Shown here: piece by piece, positions 21,109 through 30,609 of the stretch
Layout: each line of letters begins with the position of its first letter
Position numbering within the stretch: position 1 is the stretch's first letter
Source: JANMDN01 sp031376285
GTDB taxonomy: Bacteria > Actinomycetota > Thermoleophilia > Miltoncostaeales > Miltoncostaeaceae
NCBI GenBank assembly: GCA_031376285.1
Contig: JANMDN010000075.1
Location: 80,388-144,387, forward strand
Length of the DNA: 64,000 nt
Direction of reading: 5' to 3'
The notes under the pieces: model-generated
What the model was told of the DNA's origin: nothing
The model's input: the letters and a program-made list of their open reading frames with translations, nothing else
The model's database searches: none
Made by a program: the position numbers and the translations under genes

Positions 21109-23684
21109 ACGGACACGATACCGCGAGCCACACCCGAGCCACCGGGAAGCGGGTCGCCACGGCGAACCCCACAACTCGTGATGAAGCGCTCCCCGGCCTC
21201 GAGCGCTTCGGCGCTTGCCTTGGCGCGGGCGGACTCGGCAAGGGGGCGGGCCGACGCACTTGGGATCCGGGCGATGGATCCTCCGGACGACACGAGCCCG
21301 AGCTCAGCGAGGGCGGCAATCGCCTCGGACACGGCTTCGGGGTGGCGCATCACGCCCTCTGTGCCGAGGAGGTCGCCGTCGAGGTCGTCGCCCCAGGGGC
21401 GCTCGCGTGCTCCCTGGAGCGCCCGCCAAACGACGGTCGCCGCCGGGCGGAGGTCGAGGCGTTCATGGAGCGCGCTCCTTGCCACGTCGGCCTCCGCCGG
21501 CCCCCATGTGAGGTGCAGCCAGCTTCCCAGCGCGCGGACCTCCGCGGCGCGCCACTCCCGCGGGCTTGTGGGAGGGTCAACGAGGACGACATGTGCCCCG
21601 GTCGGAATCTCGAAGTCGGCAAGGATCCCGTATTCCATCATCGCGAGCACCGGCCCACCGCGAGCAAGTGCGCGTCGCGCCTCGGCCTCGGCCCGGTCGC
21701 AGCGAGCCCCAACGAGGAGGACCGCCTCCACACCGAAGCGCGACGGCTCCAGGATCTCCTCGAGGGCTCGGCGGCGGCGCGCGACGTCGGAGACGACCAT
21801 CACCACGCCCCCATCCGCCCCGGCAAGCGCGGCAACGATCGGCACGACAGATCCCTCGCCACGTCGATCTCGAATGCGCGCGACCGAACCGTCGTCCTCG
21901 CCTCGGCCGAGCGCGGCGGGGGTACGCGGAAGGCGGATGCGCGCAGGGCATTCGATCGTGCAGGCGGGCGCACACGCACCCCGCAGGGGCTCCCCGCCAA
22001 CCTCGACGGGCCCGAGTTCCTCCACGACGACGTCCGGCGCGACGGTGTCCTGCCACCGCCCGACCCCAAGCCGGACAATCGCGTCGTGTGGACGACCCGC
22101 CTCGATGACCGCACGTCCGCGTCCGGCAAAGCAGATCGCCCGGGCGTGCGCGCCGGAGCCGCGGAGGCGAAGCACGCGATGTCCATCCCCCACCGTTGCA
22201 GTCTGTTCGACCTGGCAGCCTGGAACGAGGAGTGCGATGTCGGGGTTGCCCCGCCCGAACGGAGCGAGCGTTTCCAGGGCCTCAGCCACGTCAAGACCCA
22301 ACTCGCGAACGCCGACAACCGCATCGACAACGCGAACGCGGGCGCGTTCGATGGCGGCGCGGACCGGCTCGGCGACGGCGGCGAGTTCCTCCGCAAAGCC
22401 GGCGACATCGCGGGCCGCAAGCTGCACGCCAACGGCGCCTTGATGGCCACCCCACCGCGTCAGACGGCCGCTCGCACCCGCGACAAGCGCGTGGAGGTCG
22501 ACGCCTGGAAGGCTGCGTCCGGACCCTTTCGCGACCTCGCCGTCAACCTCGGCAAGGACGAGTGCCGGGCGGCCGAAGCGCTCGACCAAGCGGCTCGCCA
22601 CGATCCCGACGACGCCCTCGTGCCAGTTCTGGCCGACAACCACGAGCGCCGCGGGCGACGACGTTTTCTCCGATTCCTCGATCATCGCGATGGCCTGCGC
22701 GGTGATGTCTCGCTCGATGCTGCGCCGCTCCGAGTTGAGCGACCAGAGCTCGACCGCGATGGGCTCCACCTCGCGCAGATCTCGGCTGAGTAGAAGTTTG
22801 AGCGCGCGGTCCGGGTGAGACAGGCGACCCGCCGCGTTGATTGCCGGAGCGATCGTAAAGCCAAGCGTCCGGGCGCTTGCCCCGGCGATGCTCACCCCTG
22901 CCGCCCGGCAGAGCGCCGCGATCCCGGGCCGCTCTCCCTCGCGCAAGATGGCAAGGCCTCGCGCCACAAGCCGGCGGTTCTCGCCGATCAGGGGAACCGC
23001 GTCGGCGACCGTCGCGAGCGCAACGAGATCGAGCGCCGTTTCCGGAGGCGGGGCGAGCAGACCGTGGTCGACGCGGCGGGCGAGCGCTTGGACGAGCTTG
23101 AACGTCACTCCTGCGGCCGCGGGGAGGGCTTCGCTTCCTCGGCCGAGGGCGGGGTTTGCGAGGATCGCCGGGGGCCGAAGCCCACCAGCGAGGTGGTGAT
23201 CGCAGACAATCGCGTCCATCCCGAGATCACGTGCGCGCGTCAGCGCCTCGACGGCGGTGGTGCCGCAGTCGACACAGACGAGCAGCTGACAGCCGTCGTC
23301 AGAGAGTCGCTCGACGGTGGCGACCGAGACCCCGTACCCGTCAGTGAAGCGGCTCGGAAGGAAGGCGCCGACGTTGCCACCACGCGCTTCGAGGGCCTCG
23401 AAGAGAATTGCCGTCGAGCTGATCCCGTCGCAGTCGTAGTCGCCGTGGATGACGACTCGCTCGCCCCGCTTGAGAGCAACCGCCAGGCGATCCGCCGCCT
23501 CCGAGATCCCCGGAATCTCCTCGGGATCGTCGAGCGGGCCGTCAGACGCCAGGAACTCGCGGGCCGCCTCCGGGGTGACAAGACCGCGCCGAACGAGGAC
23601 CCACGCGAGCGGTTCCGGGCAGCCGAGCGACTCCTGCAGGGCCGCCACCGCGTCGAACGAGACCCGGTCCGCGCGAAAGGCCAT
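21105..23684 (-). CDS. recJ: RecJ-type single-stranded-DNA exonuclease with long C-terminal extension
   Basis: A 859-residue protein. DHH-family motifs are present: VVIHGDYDCDGISSTAI, CVDCGTTA, AIVCDHHLAGG and the DHHA1 region with GRLTRWGGHQGAVGVQL. RecJ digests 5' single strands in recombination and mismatch repair. After the OB-like domain there is an extension of roughly 250 residues (from about VARIRDRRGEGSVVPIVAAL) found in some actinobacterial and Gram-positive RecJ proteins. The ATG at 23684 directly follows the TAG of the upstream kinase gene; the stop overlaps rel. Confidence 0.93.
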   Translation of the reverse strand: MAFRADRVSFDAVAALQESLGCPEPLAWVLVRRGLVTPEAAREFLASDGPLDDPEEIPGISEAADRLAVALKRGERVVIHGDYDCDGISSTAILFEALEARGGNVGAFLPSRFTDGYGVSVATVERLSDDGCQLLVCVDCGTTAVEALTRARDLGMDAIVCDHHLAGGLRPPAILANPALGRGSEALPAAAGVTFKLVQALARRVDHGLLAPPPETALDLVALATVADAVPLIGENRRLVARGLAILREGERPGIAALCRAAGVSIAGASARTLGFTIAPAINAAGRLSHPDRALKLLLSRDLREVEPIAVELWSLNSERRSIERDITAQAIAMIEESEKTSSPAALVVVGQNWHEGVVGIVASRLVERFGRPALVLAEVDGEVAKGSGRSLPGVDLHALVAGASGRLTRWGGHQGAVGVQLAARDVAGFAEELAAVAEPVRAAIERARVRVVDAVVGVRELGLDVAEALETLAPFGRGNPDIALLVPGCQVEQTATVGDGHRVLRLRGSGAHARAICFAGRGRAVIEAGRPHDAIVRLGVGRWQDTVAPDVVVEELGPVEVGGEPLRGACAPACTIECPARIRLPRTPAALGRGEDDGSVARIRDRRGEGSVVPIVAALAGADGGVVMVVSDVARRRRALEEILEPSRFGVEAVLLVGARCDRAEAEARRALARGGPVLAMMEYGILADFEIPTGAHVVLVDPPTSPREWRAAEVRALGSWLHLTWGPAEADVARSALHERLDLRPAATVVWRALQGARERPWGDDLDGDLLGTEGVMRHPEAVSEAIAALAELGLVSSGGSIARIPSASARPLAESARAKASAEALEAGERFITSCGVRRGDPLPGGSGVARGIVSV

Positions 23685-25355
23685 CTACCAGCGCCCCGAC
23701 CGGATGATCCCGGCGACGACCCACCCCACGAGGGCGAGCCCGGCAAGGAGCCCTGGAATCGCGACGAGTGAGACGCCCAGCAGGGCCGGCCCACCGCCGT
23801 ACGCCCCGAGCCCGATCCCACCGAGGAGCGTCCCAGCGCCGATGATCGCAAGCGAGAGCCGGTTCCCGGTGCGCTCTGCCCGCTCGCTCGCCTGACGCGC
23901 CTCCGCGTCGTCGATTGCGATCCGAAGGGATCCGTCGCGGACGTCGGCGAGGATCTCGGAGAGCTGAGCCGGCGTGTCGATCAGCGCGGCCGCGTAGTGC
24001 TGCGCCCCGCGCCTGGCCCGCGCCGCAAGGGCCTCGGGGGACAGGCGACTCGTCATCAAGCGGCGGGCGTACGGACGCGCGGTCTCGAAGACATTGAAGT
24101 CCGGCGAGATCGTCAGACCGACGCCCGCGAGCGTCGCGATGGCCTTGTCGAGGAGCACCCAGCGGGCGGGCAGCGTGATCCCGAGGCGGTGCACGGTCTG
24201 AAAGATCTCACGCAGGAGATTGCGCGCGTCGAGCTGGCTGAGCGTGACGCCGTGGTAGCGGCCGACGATGGCGCTCAGCGCCTCGCGGAACTCTGGCTCG
24301 AGCTCCTTCGGGTAGCGCACGCCAATGTCGCGCAGTCTCCGGGGGAGCTTCGCGGCGTTCTGGTCGATCACATCGACGAAGAGACGGACGGTGGCCTCGC
24401 GGTCGCCCGGCATCAACTGGCCGACCATGCCGAAGTCGACAAGCGACAGGTGGTCCGGCGACTGGACGAGGATGTTTGCCGGGTGCGGGTCGGCGTGAAA
24501 GAAGCCGTGATCGAAGATCATGGCCATCCACGTCTCGGAGACCCGATGGGCAAGGCGTTTGCGGTCATCGCCCGACATCGCCTCGAGGTCGAGGTGTGAG
24601 AGCGGCGTGCCGGCAACGGCCTCCATCGTCAGCACTCGCGCCGTTGTGTGCTCCCAAAGAACCGCCGGAACGTCGACCGTCGAATGCCCGGCAAAATTAC
24701 GCTTGACGACCTCGGCGTTTCTCCCCTCGATCCGGTAGTCCAACTCGTCGCGTGAGGTCCGAGCAAACTCGTCGACGATCGCGACCACGTCGATGAACCC
24801 AATGCGTGAGACGCGCTGGCGGATGATCCGTGCCAGCTGGTACATCAGGGCGATGTCAGCGTTCAGCGTCGGCTCCGCGTCGGGGCGCTGGACCTTCACG
24901 ACCACCCGACGGCCGTCGGCGACGCGCGCGACATGAACTTGTCCGATCGACGCCGCGGCGAGCGGCGCTTCGTCGAGGTCGGGGAACACCTCGCCGACCG
25001 TGGTCCCGAACTCACGCTCGATCGCGTCCCGAACCTCTGCGAACGGGATCGGCCGGACGTGGTCCTGAAGTTGCCGGAGTTCCTGGAGAATGTCGTCCGG
25101 AACGAGATCGGGCCTCGTCGAGAGCAACTGCCCGAACTTTACGAAGGTTGGGCCAAGCTCCTCGAACATCTGCCTCAAGCGCCGACCGCGCGTGCCGGCC
25201 GTCACGTCGGCCCGACCCCCCGACGCCCGTCGTCCGGCTCGCCCGACGAAATGCCCAAAGCCGTGGCGCGCGGCGACCTTGGCGATCTCCCGCACCCGCC
25301 TGAGGTTCCCGCGCCGCGTTCCGGTCAGCATCCGACCGGACGTTAGCAACCGCAT
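23685..25355 (-). CDS. UbiB/ABC1-family atypical protein kinase-like protein
   Basis: A 556-residue protein with the UbiB signatures: the KxGQ motif in PTFVKFGQLLSTRPDLVP, the Ala-rich loop AAASIGQVHVA, the lysine in VVVKVQRP, the catalytic HADPHPANILV and LVDFGMVGQ. The C-terminus has two hydrophobic segments that would anchor it in the membrane. Family members act as ATPases supporting isoprenoid-quinone synthesis or lipid handling; in actinobacteria the target is not known. The ATG at 25355 is chosen because the longer ORF upstream is low quality; an ATG 10 codons later is an alternative. Confidence 0.88.
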   Translation of the reverse strand: MRLLTSGRMLTGTRRGNLRRVREIAKVAARHGFGHFVGRAGRRASGGRADVTAGTRGRRLRQMFEELGPTFVKFGQLLSTRPDLVPDDILQELRQLQDHVRPIPFAEVRDAIEREFGTTVGEVFPDLDEAPLAAASIGQVHVARVADGRRVVVKVQRPDAEPTLNADIALMYQLARIIRQRVSRIGFIDVVAIVDEFARTSRDELDYRIEGRNAEVVKRNFAGHSTVDVPAVLWEHTTARVLTMEAVAGTPLSHLDLEAMSGDDRKRLAHRVSETWMAMIFDHGFFHADPHPANILVQSPDHLSLVDFGMVGQLMPGDREATVRLFVDVIDQNAAKLPRRLRDIGVRYPKELEPEFREALSAIVGRYHGVTLSQLDARNLLREIFQTVHRLGITLPARWVLLDKAIATLAGVGLTISPDFNVFETARPYARRLMTSRLSPEALAARARRGAQHYAAALIDTPAQLSEILADVRDGSLRIAIDDAEARQASERAERTGNRLSLAIIGAGTLLGGIGLGAYGGGPALLGVSLVAIPGLLAGLALVGWVVAGIIRSGRW

Positions 25356-25399
25356 ACCTCGGACCCGGCGTGGATCACGCCGAGTCCGAGGTTGTCGAG

Positions 25400-27226
25400 C
25401 TAGAGGACCCGGTACCGGCCGCTCGCCATGAACGGCCCGGCGTTCTCGGCGACAAGACGCACGGTGAAGCCATCCTCCGTTGGCGCAAATCCCGGATCGG
25501 CAACCACCTCGACACCACCGGATGCGCAGTTGACAGCACCCTCGATCGTGAGTTCGATGCGAGCGGCGCGCTGAGCGTCGGTCGCGATGACCCACTGCTC
25601 GTCGACGAGCGGCTCGCGGAAGGTCACCCCGGTGAGGGCTTCCTGGGCGGCACGAATCGCGTGGCCGCCGAGTGCGAAGCGCCCCGTCTGCTGGGACTGC
25701 GTAGCGACGCCCACCGGGGGACGATCATCCCACCACGCCTCGTCAGTCGCCGACGCGGTGGTGGCAAGGTTCGGCGTGGATTCCAGGCCGACCATCGAGA
25801 TCGCGGGCGCCTCGATGTCGAAGACGGGTACGTCGGTAACCGCGAGGTGCGGGCTGACCGGTGCCGCGTCTGGAAGGATCTCGACGACAGGCAACGACGA
25901 GATCGCCTCGACCGGTCGTGTCTCAACCGGCGTCCACTGCGCGGCTTGTTCGACCGGCGTCGGCGACACCGAAGCGATGTCGACAACCGGAACCTCAACG
26001 TGGTTGGGTCTCGGACCTGTCTCCACCGGCGCGACCGACGCTGACGGAGCGGGCAGAGACGGGGGCAGCTCCCAGGACACCTCGGCTGTGTGAGGGGTCT
26101 GCGCCGCGGGGATGTCGTAGCTCGGTGCGGGCATCGGTGCCGTCGGGGCAATTGTTGCGGCGTCCTCGATCGGAAAGCCGAAGTCGTCGTAGATGACCTC
26201 AGCCTGGGCCACTTCCCCTTGAGCCGGCGCGACCGGGGACGGCTGCCCCCACTCCTGAGCGTGTGGCGAAGAGGCGTGGTGCGCGTCGGCGAGCACCGCT
26301 GGCATCGCCTCGGCCGGCCCGGCCCCGGACGACTGCTCCCAGTGAGCGTCGAGTGCGGGAAGGCTGTTTTCGTATGCCGGCGCGTCGGGCGCAGGCTGCG
26401 ACCACTGCTCGGGCACCGCGTCGGGGACCGGACTTCCAAGGGATCCATCGCCCTGCGGGGCCCAGCTCGCCCATTCCTGGGCCGGGGCGAGTGACACGTC
26501 AGCGTAGGACGGCGGGCCGCCATCACGGGGCGCAGGAGCCGCGGGAGCCTGCCAGGCGGCGTTGGCATCGGCGGCCGGTGCACTCCACTCCATTGGCGGT
26601 GTCGTCGGCACGCCGGGGAACGCCCCGTTGCCATTTGTCACCATGGCCGCCGCGGCGCCCGGGTCGCTGAGGGGACCGCCGACGGTCGGGAATGCTCCGG
26701 TCACGCCTGGATTGGGGTAGGCCGGCGAAGCGGCCGCGTAACCGAGGCCGTCGCCGCCCGGAGTGCCCCACTGAGGCTGCTCCGGTCCGGTCGGCCAGCC
26801 GGGTTGTGCCACCGGGGCAGGAGCAGACCAAGCCGCGCCCACCTGTGGCATCGCCGCGGCGTCCGGCATGTACGCAGCCGGGACCGCCGGGGCGGGCATC
26901 ATCGACGGGTCCACCGGGTAGGGAGCCACCGCCGCAGGAGCATCGTGGTGTGGCTGGTATGCCTGCTCGGGCGGCAGTTCCATCGCGACGGGCTCAGGCT
27001 GACGCCCACGTCCACGTCCGCGACCACGCCCGCCGGTGCTCGGCCGTCCAGCACCGCGCTTTGGTGCGGAGAACCGTCGACCGGCCTTCGGGGCGTTGCG
27101 ACTGGACGGCTTCTTCGAAGCCTTGGGTGCCCCGCCCTTGGCGGCCTTGTCGCGGCGAAGCTTCATCAGAAGCATCAGCAACAGGCCACCAGCGGCGAGC
27201 AGGGCGAGATTCATCATGCTGAACAT
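25400..27226 (-). CDS. Membrane-anchored Pro/Ala-rich low-complexity protein
   Basis: A 608-residue protein. It has an N-terminal hydrophobic anchor (LALLAAGGLLLMLLM), a strongly basic stretch rich in Lys, Gly and Arg (ending GRGRGRGRGR), then ~400 residues of Pro/Ala/Gln/Trp-rich sequence, and semi-repeated short acidic blocks such as VPVVDIAS, LPVVEILPD and VPVFDIEAP. The final ~90 residues are ordered (ARIELTIEGAVNCASGGVEV). The basic tract suggests contact with nucleic acid or membrane phosphate. No family is recognised. It precedes the UbiB-like gene on the same strand with a 44-base gap. Confidence 0.75.
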   Translation of the reverse strand: MFSMMNLALLAAGGLLLMLLMKLRRDKAAKGGAPKASKKPSSRNAPKAGRRFSAPKRGAGRPSTGGRGRGRGRGRQPEPVAMELPPEQAYQPHHDAPAAVAPYPVDPSMMPAPAVPAAYMPDAAAMPQVGAAWSAPAPVAQPGWPTGPEQPQWGTPGGDGLGYAAASPAYPNPGVTGAFPTVGGPLSDPGAAAAMVTNGNGAFPGVPTTPPMEWSAPAADANAAWQAPAAPAPRDGGPPSYADVSLAPAQEWASWAPQGDGSLGSPVPDAVPEQWSQPAPDAPAYENSLPALDAHWEQSSGAGPAEAMPAVLADAHHASSPHAQEWGQPSPVAPAQGEVAQAEVIYDDFGFPIEDAATIAPTAPMPAPSYDIPAAQTPHTAEVSWELPPSLPAPSASVAPVETGPRPNHVEVPVVDIASVSPTPVEQAAQWTPVETRPVEAISSLPVVEILPDAAPVSPHLAVTDVPVFDIEAPAISMVGLESTPNLATTASATDEAWWDDRPPVGVATQSQQTGRFALGGHAIRAAQEALTGVTFREPLVDEQWVIATDAQRAARIELTIEGAVNCASGGVEVVADPGFAPTEDGFTVRLVAENAGPFMASGRYRVL

Positions 27227-27349
27227 CGGGGGGACTCCTTCGCATACCGGAGGGCAGGCCGGGGGACCGGCGGCTACTCACCCCATATCGGCGGCACACA
27301 CTCGGACCTAAAGCCCCTGGGTTTCGCGCAACCTCCGGCGGCGGGAACG

Positions 27350-27379
27350 CCGCGGGGCCGGATTTCTCCGGCCCCGCGG
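27350..27379 (-). terminator. Strong hairpin after secDF
   Basis: A 13-bp perfect stem (27350-27362 with 27367-27379) with a four-base loop lies 6 bases past the secDF stop. No U-tract follows on the minus strand, so it may need Rho or act mainly as a 3'-end stabiliser. Confidence 0.65.
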
Positions 27380-27385
27380 GTGGCG

Positions 27386-30154
27386 CTACTTTTTGCGCTT
27401 TCGCTGCACCTGGCGATGGCGACGCTCACGTTCCGGAGGCGCGTCGAGGCGAGCCTCCCCGTCCGGATCGCTCGGTGGGTTGAGCGCCACCTCAGGCGGT
27501 CCGGGGCGTTCAGGGCTCGGCTGTGGGGCTACGTCCAAGCCGATTGTTTCGTCGGCTGCGAGGTCCGTGGGCTCCATGGCAAGGGCCGCCTCGGCACGCG
27601 CAAGCGCGGCGACATCCAGGATGTCGGAGTCCACCGCGCTCTCACGGACAACCCGACGGCGCGCCTTCGCGGCGAGCTTCTGCCCTTGCGGGTCGCGTTC
27701 CTTCCAGAGCGCCGCAAGCGGCGCCGAGATGAGGATCGACGAGATACCGCCAGAGAGGATGCCGACAAGGAGCGCGAACGAGAAGTCCCCAAGCGCCGCG
27801 CCACCGGTGAAGTACAGAATCGCGACCGGAGCGAGGGTCAGGATTGACGTGATGATCGACCGGGTCAGCGTCTCGTGGACCGAGCGGTTGACGATCTCGC
27901 GGTAGCTGAAGTTGCGCATGTTCGGCGCGTTCTCACGAATACGGTCGAAGACAATCACCACGTCGTAGAGCGAGTACCCCAGGATGGTGAGAAGGGCAGC
28001 AACCGTCGCGCTTGTCACCTCCCTCCCGGTCAACGAGTAGATCGACAGCGCAAGCCAAACGTCGTGGATCACCGACGCGAGTGCAGGCAGCGCGAGCTTC
28101 ATCTCGAAGCGGAGGGTCAGGTAGAGAATGATGACGGCGAACGAGAGCAGGATGGCAAAGAGCGCCCGCCGGACAATCTGGGTACCGAAGGTCGGGCCCA
28201 CATCCTTATTCTGCGCAATCGTTGCCCCGAGTTCCGACTCAAGGCTCCTCTGGAGGCGGGTTGACTCGCCGGCCTCGAGCGACTTGGTTTGAATCGTGAA
28301 GCCAGACTCTTTGGTGTCGGCATTTGTCGTCTGGACGATCTTCGGGTTCGTGATTCCCGCGCCCGCGACGACATCACGAACCTTCTGCTCACTCGGGAGC
28401 GCTTTGCCGCCATAGGTCGTCTCGATGACCGAGCCACCGGTGAAGTCGATGCCGCGCTCGATGCCCTTGGTGGACATCAGGATGGTGCCGGCAAGGAGCG
28501 GGACAAACGAGATGGCAAGCCACAGCCGCCACTTGCCGACGAAGTCGAACTTCCACTTGATCTCGCGTTGGTTCAGACCCATGACGGCGTCGTTTTGGAA
28601 GAGCTTTGTGTCGGCCATCGTTTCGAAGACTGCTCGCGTTGCGAGCACCGCAGTGAAAAGGGAAAGCAACACACCGACGAACAGCGTGAACGCGAAACCC
28701 TTCGGGCCGGACGTGGCGAGAATAAAGATGATGGCGGCCGTGATCAGCGTGACGACGTTTGCGTCGATGATCGCGCTGAGGCCCTTCTTGAAGCCGTTCA
28801 GGACCGCGGTGCGCGGCGCGCGACCGAGGCGAGATTCCTCTCGAATCCGCTCGAAGATGACGACGTTCGCATCGGCGGCGACACCGATCGTCAAGACCAT
28901 GCCGGCGATTCCCGGCAGTGTCATCGTGATCGGAACGAGCTCGATGACCGCGTAGAAGAGGACGCCGTAGGTGACGAGCGCCAAGTCGGCGATGAGTCCG
29001 AGGACCCGGTAGTAAAGGACCATGAAGATCATCACGGCCGCAAGCCCGATGAAGCCGGCGATGAGCGCCTTGCGCAGTGCGGCCTTTCCGAGGCTCGCCG
29101 AGACGGTCTCGCCGGAGAGCTTCTGGAGGGTGACGGGGATCGCGCCGGCGCTCAGCTGCTTCGAGAGCTTCTGTGCGGTATCGAGCGAGAAGTTGCCCTG
29201 AATCACGCCCCCGCCGGAAATGCCGCCCTCAAGCTGGTTGTCGCGAAAGTCGATCCGAGGTTCGGAGATGAGATCGCCGTCCAAGACCGCGGCGAAATGC
29301 TGCTCCTCGCCGCGCAGGTTTCCCCGACTCCAGAGCGTCGAGGTCAACTTTTCGAACTTCTTGTCACCGGCGTCCGTGAAGTCGAGCTGGACGTCCGTTT
29401 GTCCGCTCTGGACGACCGGCTGGGCACCAACAAAGTCGCTGCCAGGGACCGTCGGTGTGTCGCGGAAAATGAGGTAGCTCGTGGGAAAGCTCGCGTCATA
29501 GTCGGCTGAGTTGATTGGGTTCCGCGTAACCGGCAGGTAGCCAGCCGGGAGTGCGATCGTCTCGGTGTCGGCGAGCTTCGGCTTCGGCTGATCTTTGATC
29601 ACCGGCAGCCGCCTGAATGCATCGGTCAGGTCGGCCTTCGACTGGCTTGGACCGACAAGGAGCGCGCGACCTGGAGCCGGGCCAAAGAGGTAATAGGTCG
29701 GCTTCTTCCCCTGGATGTCGAGCGGAGCGAGCTTCGACGCGGCGACGAAAACCGCGTACCGATCCGACGCGTCGACCCCGGTGAGCGTATTCACAACCGA
29801 CAGCTCGTAGTCGAAGAAGTTCATCTGAGCCGGTTTGACGAGGTCTTCCAACTGCTGCGGATCGGTGACGCCGGCAAGCGCGATGGAGATCTGGTCGGTC
29901 CCCTCCCGCTGGATTTCGGGCTCAGCGACGCCAAAGGCGTTGACGCGACGATCGATCACGCTGATCGTCCGGTCGATGTCGGCCGGACCGGGATTCGGAA
30001 CTTCCGCAGACGGGACGGCCTGATAGAGCAGCCGTGAGCCACCCTTGAGGTCGAGCCCGAGGACGGTCGGCTTCAGCGCGATGGCGACCACCGACGCGGC
30101 CAACAGTCCGATGACCAGGCCGAGGAAAAGCAGTGACCGGCGTCGCTGCGTCAC
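27386..30154 (-). CDS. secDF: SecD-SecF fusion protein
   Basis: A 922-residue proton-driven RND-type accessory factor of Sec protein export. The SecD half has the leading membrane helix, GLDLKGGSRLLYQ, and the periplasmic P1 domain (DRRVNAFGVAEPEIQREG). The SecF half begins near WKFDFVGKWR and contains GIDFTGGSVIE and FSYREIVNRSVHETL. Twelve membrane segments can be counted in two clusters of six. Fusion into one chain is known in Bacillus and some actinobacteria, while separate secD and secF are common. A Pro/Arg-rich cytoplasmic tail ends the protein. yajC lies 31 bases upstream. Confidence 0.95.
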   Translation of the reverse strand: MTQRRRSLLFLGLVIGLLAASVVAIALKPTVLGLDLKGGSRLLYQAVPSAEVPNPGPADIDRTISVIDRRVNAFGVAEPEIQREGTDQISIALAGVTDPQQLEDLVKPAQMNFFDYELSVVNTLTGVDASDRYAVFVAASKLAPLDIQGKKPTYYLFGPAPGRALLVGPSQSKADLTDAFRRLPVIKDQPKPKLADTETIALPAGYLPVTRNPINSADYDASFPTSYLIFRDTPTVPGSDFVGAQPVVQSGQTDVQLDFTDAGDKKFEKLTSTLWSRGNLRGEEQHFAAVLDGDLISEPRIDFRDNQLEGGISGGGVIQGNFSLDTAQKLSKQLSAGAIPVTLQKLSGETVSASLGKAALRKALIAGFIGLAAVMIFMVLYYRVLGLIADLALVTYGVLFYAVIELVPITMTLPGIAGMVLTIGVAADANVVIFERIREESRLGRAPRTAVLNGFKKGLSAIIDANVVTLITAAIIFILATSGPKGFAFTLFVGVLLSLFTAVLATRAVFETMADTKLFQNDAVMGLNQREIKWKFDFVGKWRLWLAISFVPLLAGTILMSTKGIERGIDFTGGSVIETTYGGKALPSEQKVRDVVAGAGITNPKIVQTTNADTKESGFTIQTKSLEAGESTRLQRSLESELGATIAQNKDVGPTFGTQIVRRALFAILLSFAVIILYLTLRFEMKLALPALASVIHDVWLALSIYSLTGREVTSATVAALLTILGYSLYDVVIVFDRIRENAPNMRNFSYREIVNRSVHETLTRSIITSILTLAPVAILYFTGGAALGDFSFALLVGILSGGISSILISAPLAALWKERDPQGQKLAAKARRRVVRESAVDSDILDVAALARAEAALAMEPTDLAADETIGLDVAPQPSPERPGPPEVALNPPSDPDGEARLDAPPERERRHRQVQRKRKK

Positions 30155-30185
30155 TTAGGAACTCCTTGTGGGGGCGTGCCCGGGC

Positions 30186-30506
30186 CTAGATGCCTTCCGG
30201 CTGCGGCTCGGGTTCTGGGGAGGACGTTTCCGCCACCTCGGTAGAGGGATTCGCAAGGCCCGCGACCGCGCTGCGCGCGATGCGGATCTCGGTGTTCTCG
30301 GCAACCTCGATCAGGAGCGTGTTGCCCTCTTCGATCTCGGTGACCGTTCCGTAGATGCCCGCGCTCGTGACCACCTCGTCGCCGGCCTTGAGGTTGCCGA
30401 GAAGCCGCGCAAGCTCCTGCTGCCGACGCTTCTGCGGCCGGATGGCCGAGAAGTAGAGCATCGAGATAAACGCGACCATGATGATCGGAAATACGAGATT
30501 TGACAC
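30186..30506 (-). CDS. yajC: Preprotein translocase subunit YajC
   Basis: A 106-residue protein with one N-terminal membrane helix (FPIIMVAFISMLYFSAI) followed by RPQKRRQQELARLLGNLKAGDEVVT and GIYGTVTEIEE, the standard YajC pattern, and a Glu/Pro-rich tail. It partners SecDF, which follows in the same operon. The GTG start at 30506 is preceded by AAGGGTGG. A longer ORF upstream starts without a Shine-Dalgarno. Confidence 0.93.
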   Translation of the reverse strand: MSNLVFPIIMVAFISMLYFSAIRPQKRRQQELARLLGNLKAGDEVVTSAGIYGTVTEIEEGNTLLIEVAENTEIRIARSAVAGLANPSTEVAETSSPEPEPQPEGI

Positions 30507-30609
30507 GAACCGCCCACCCTTCCAGGGACCCAGTAAGCACCGGATGATACCGGAGGGTTCGGTCGAGCCCGATCGGGCTCGCTGGCGCCGGCTGGTAGCG
30601 TGCGCAGCC

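Noticed and set aside
20551..22443. 630-codon plus-strand ORF
   Set aside because: Antisense shadow of rel and recJ, whose motifs are complete; high GC opens long false frames.
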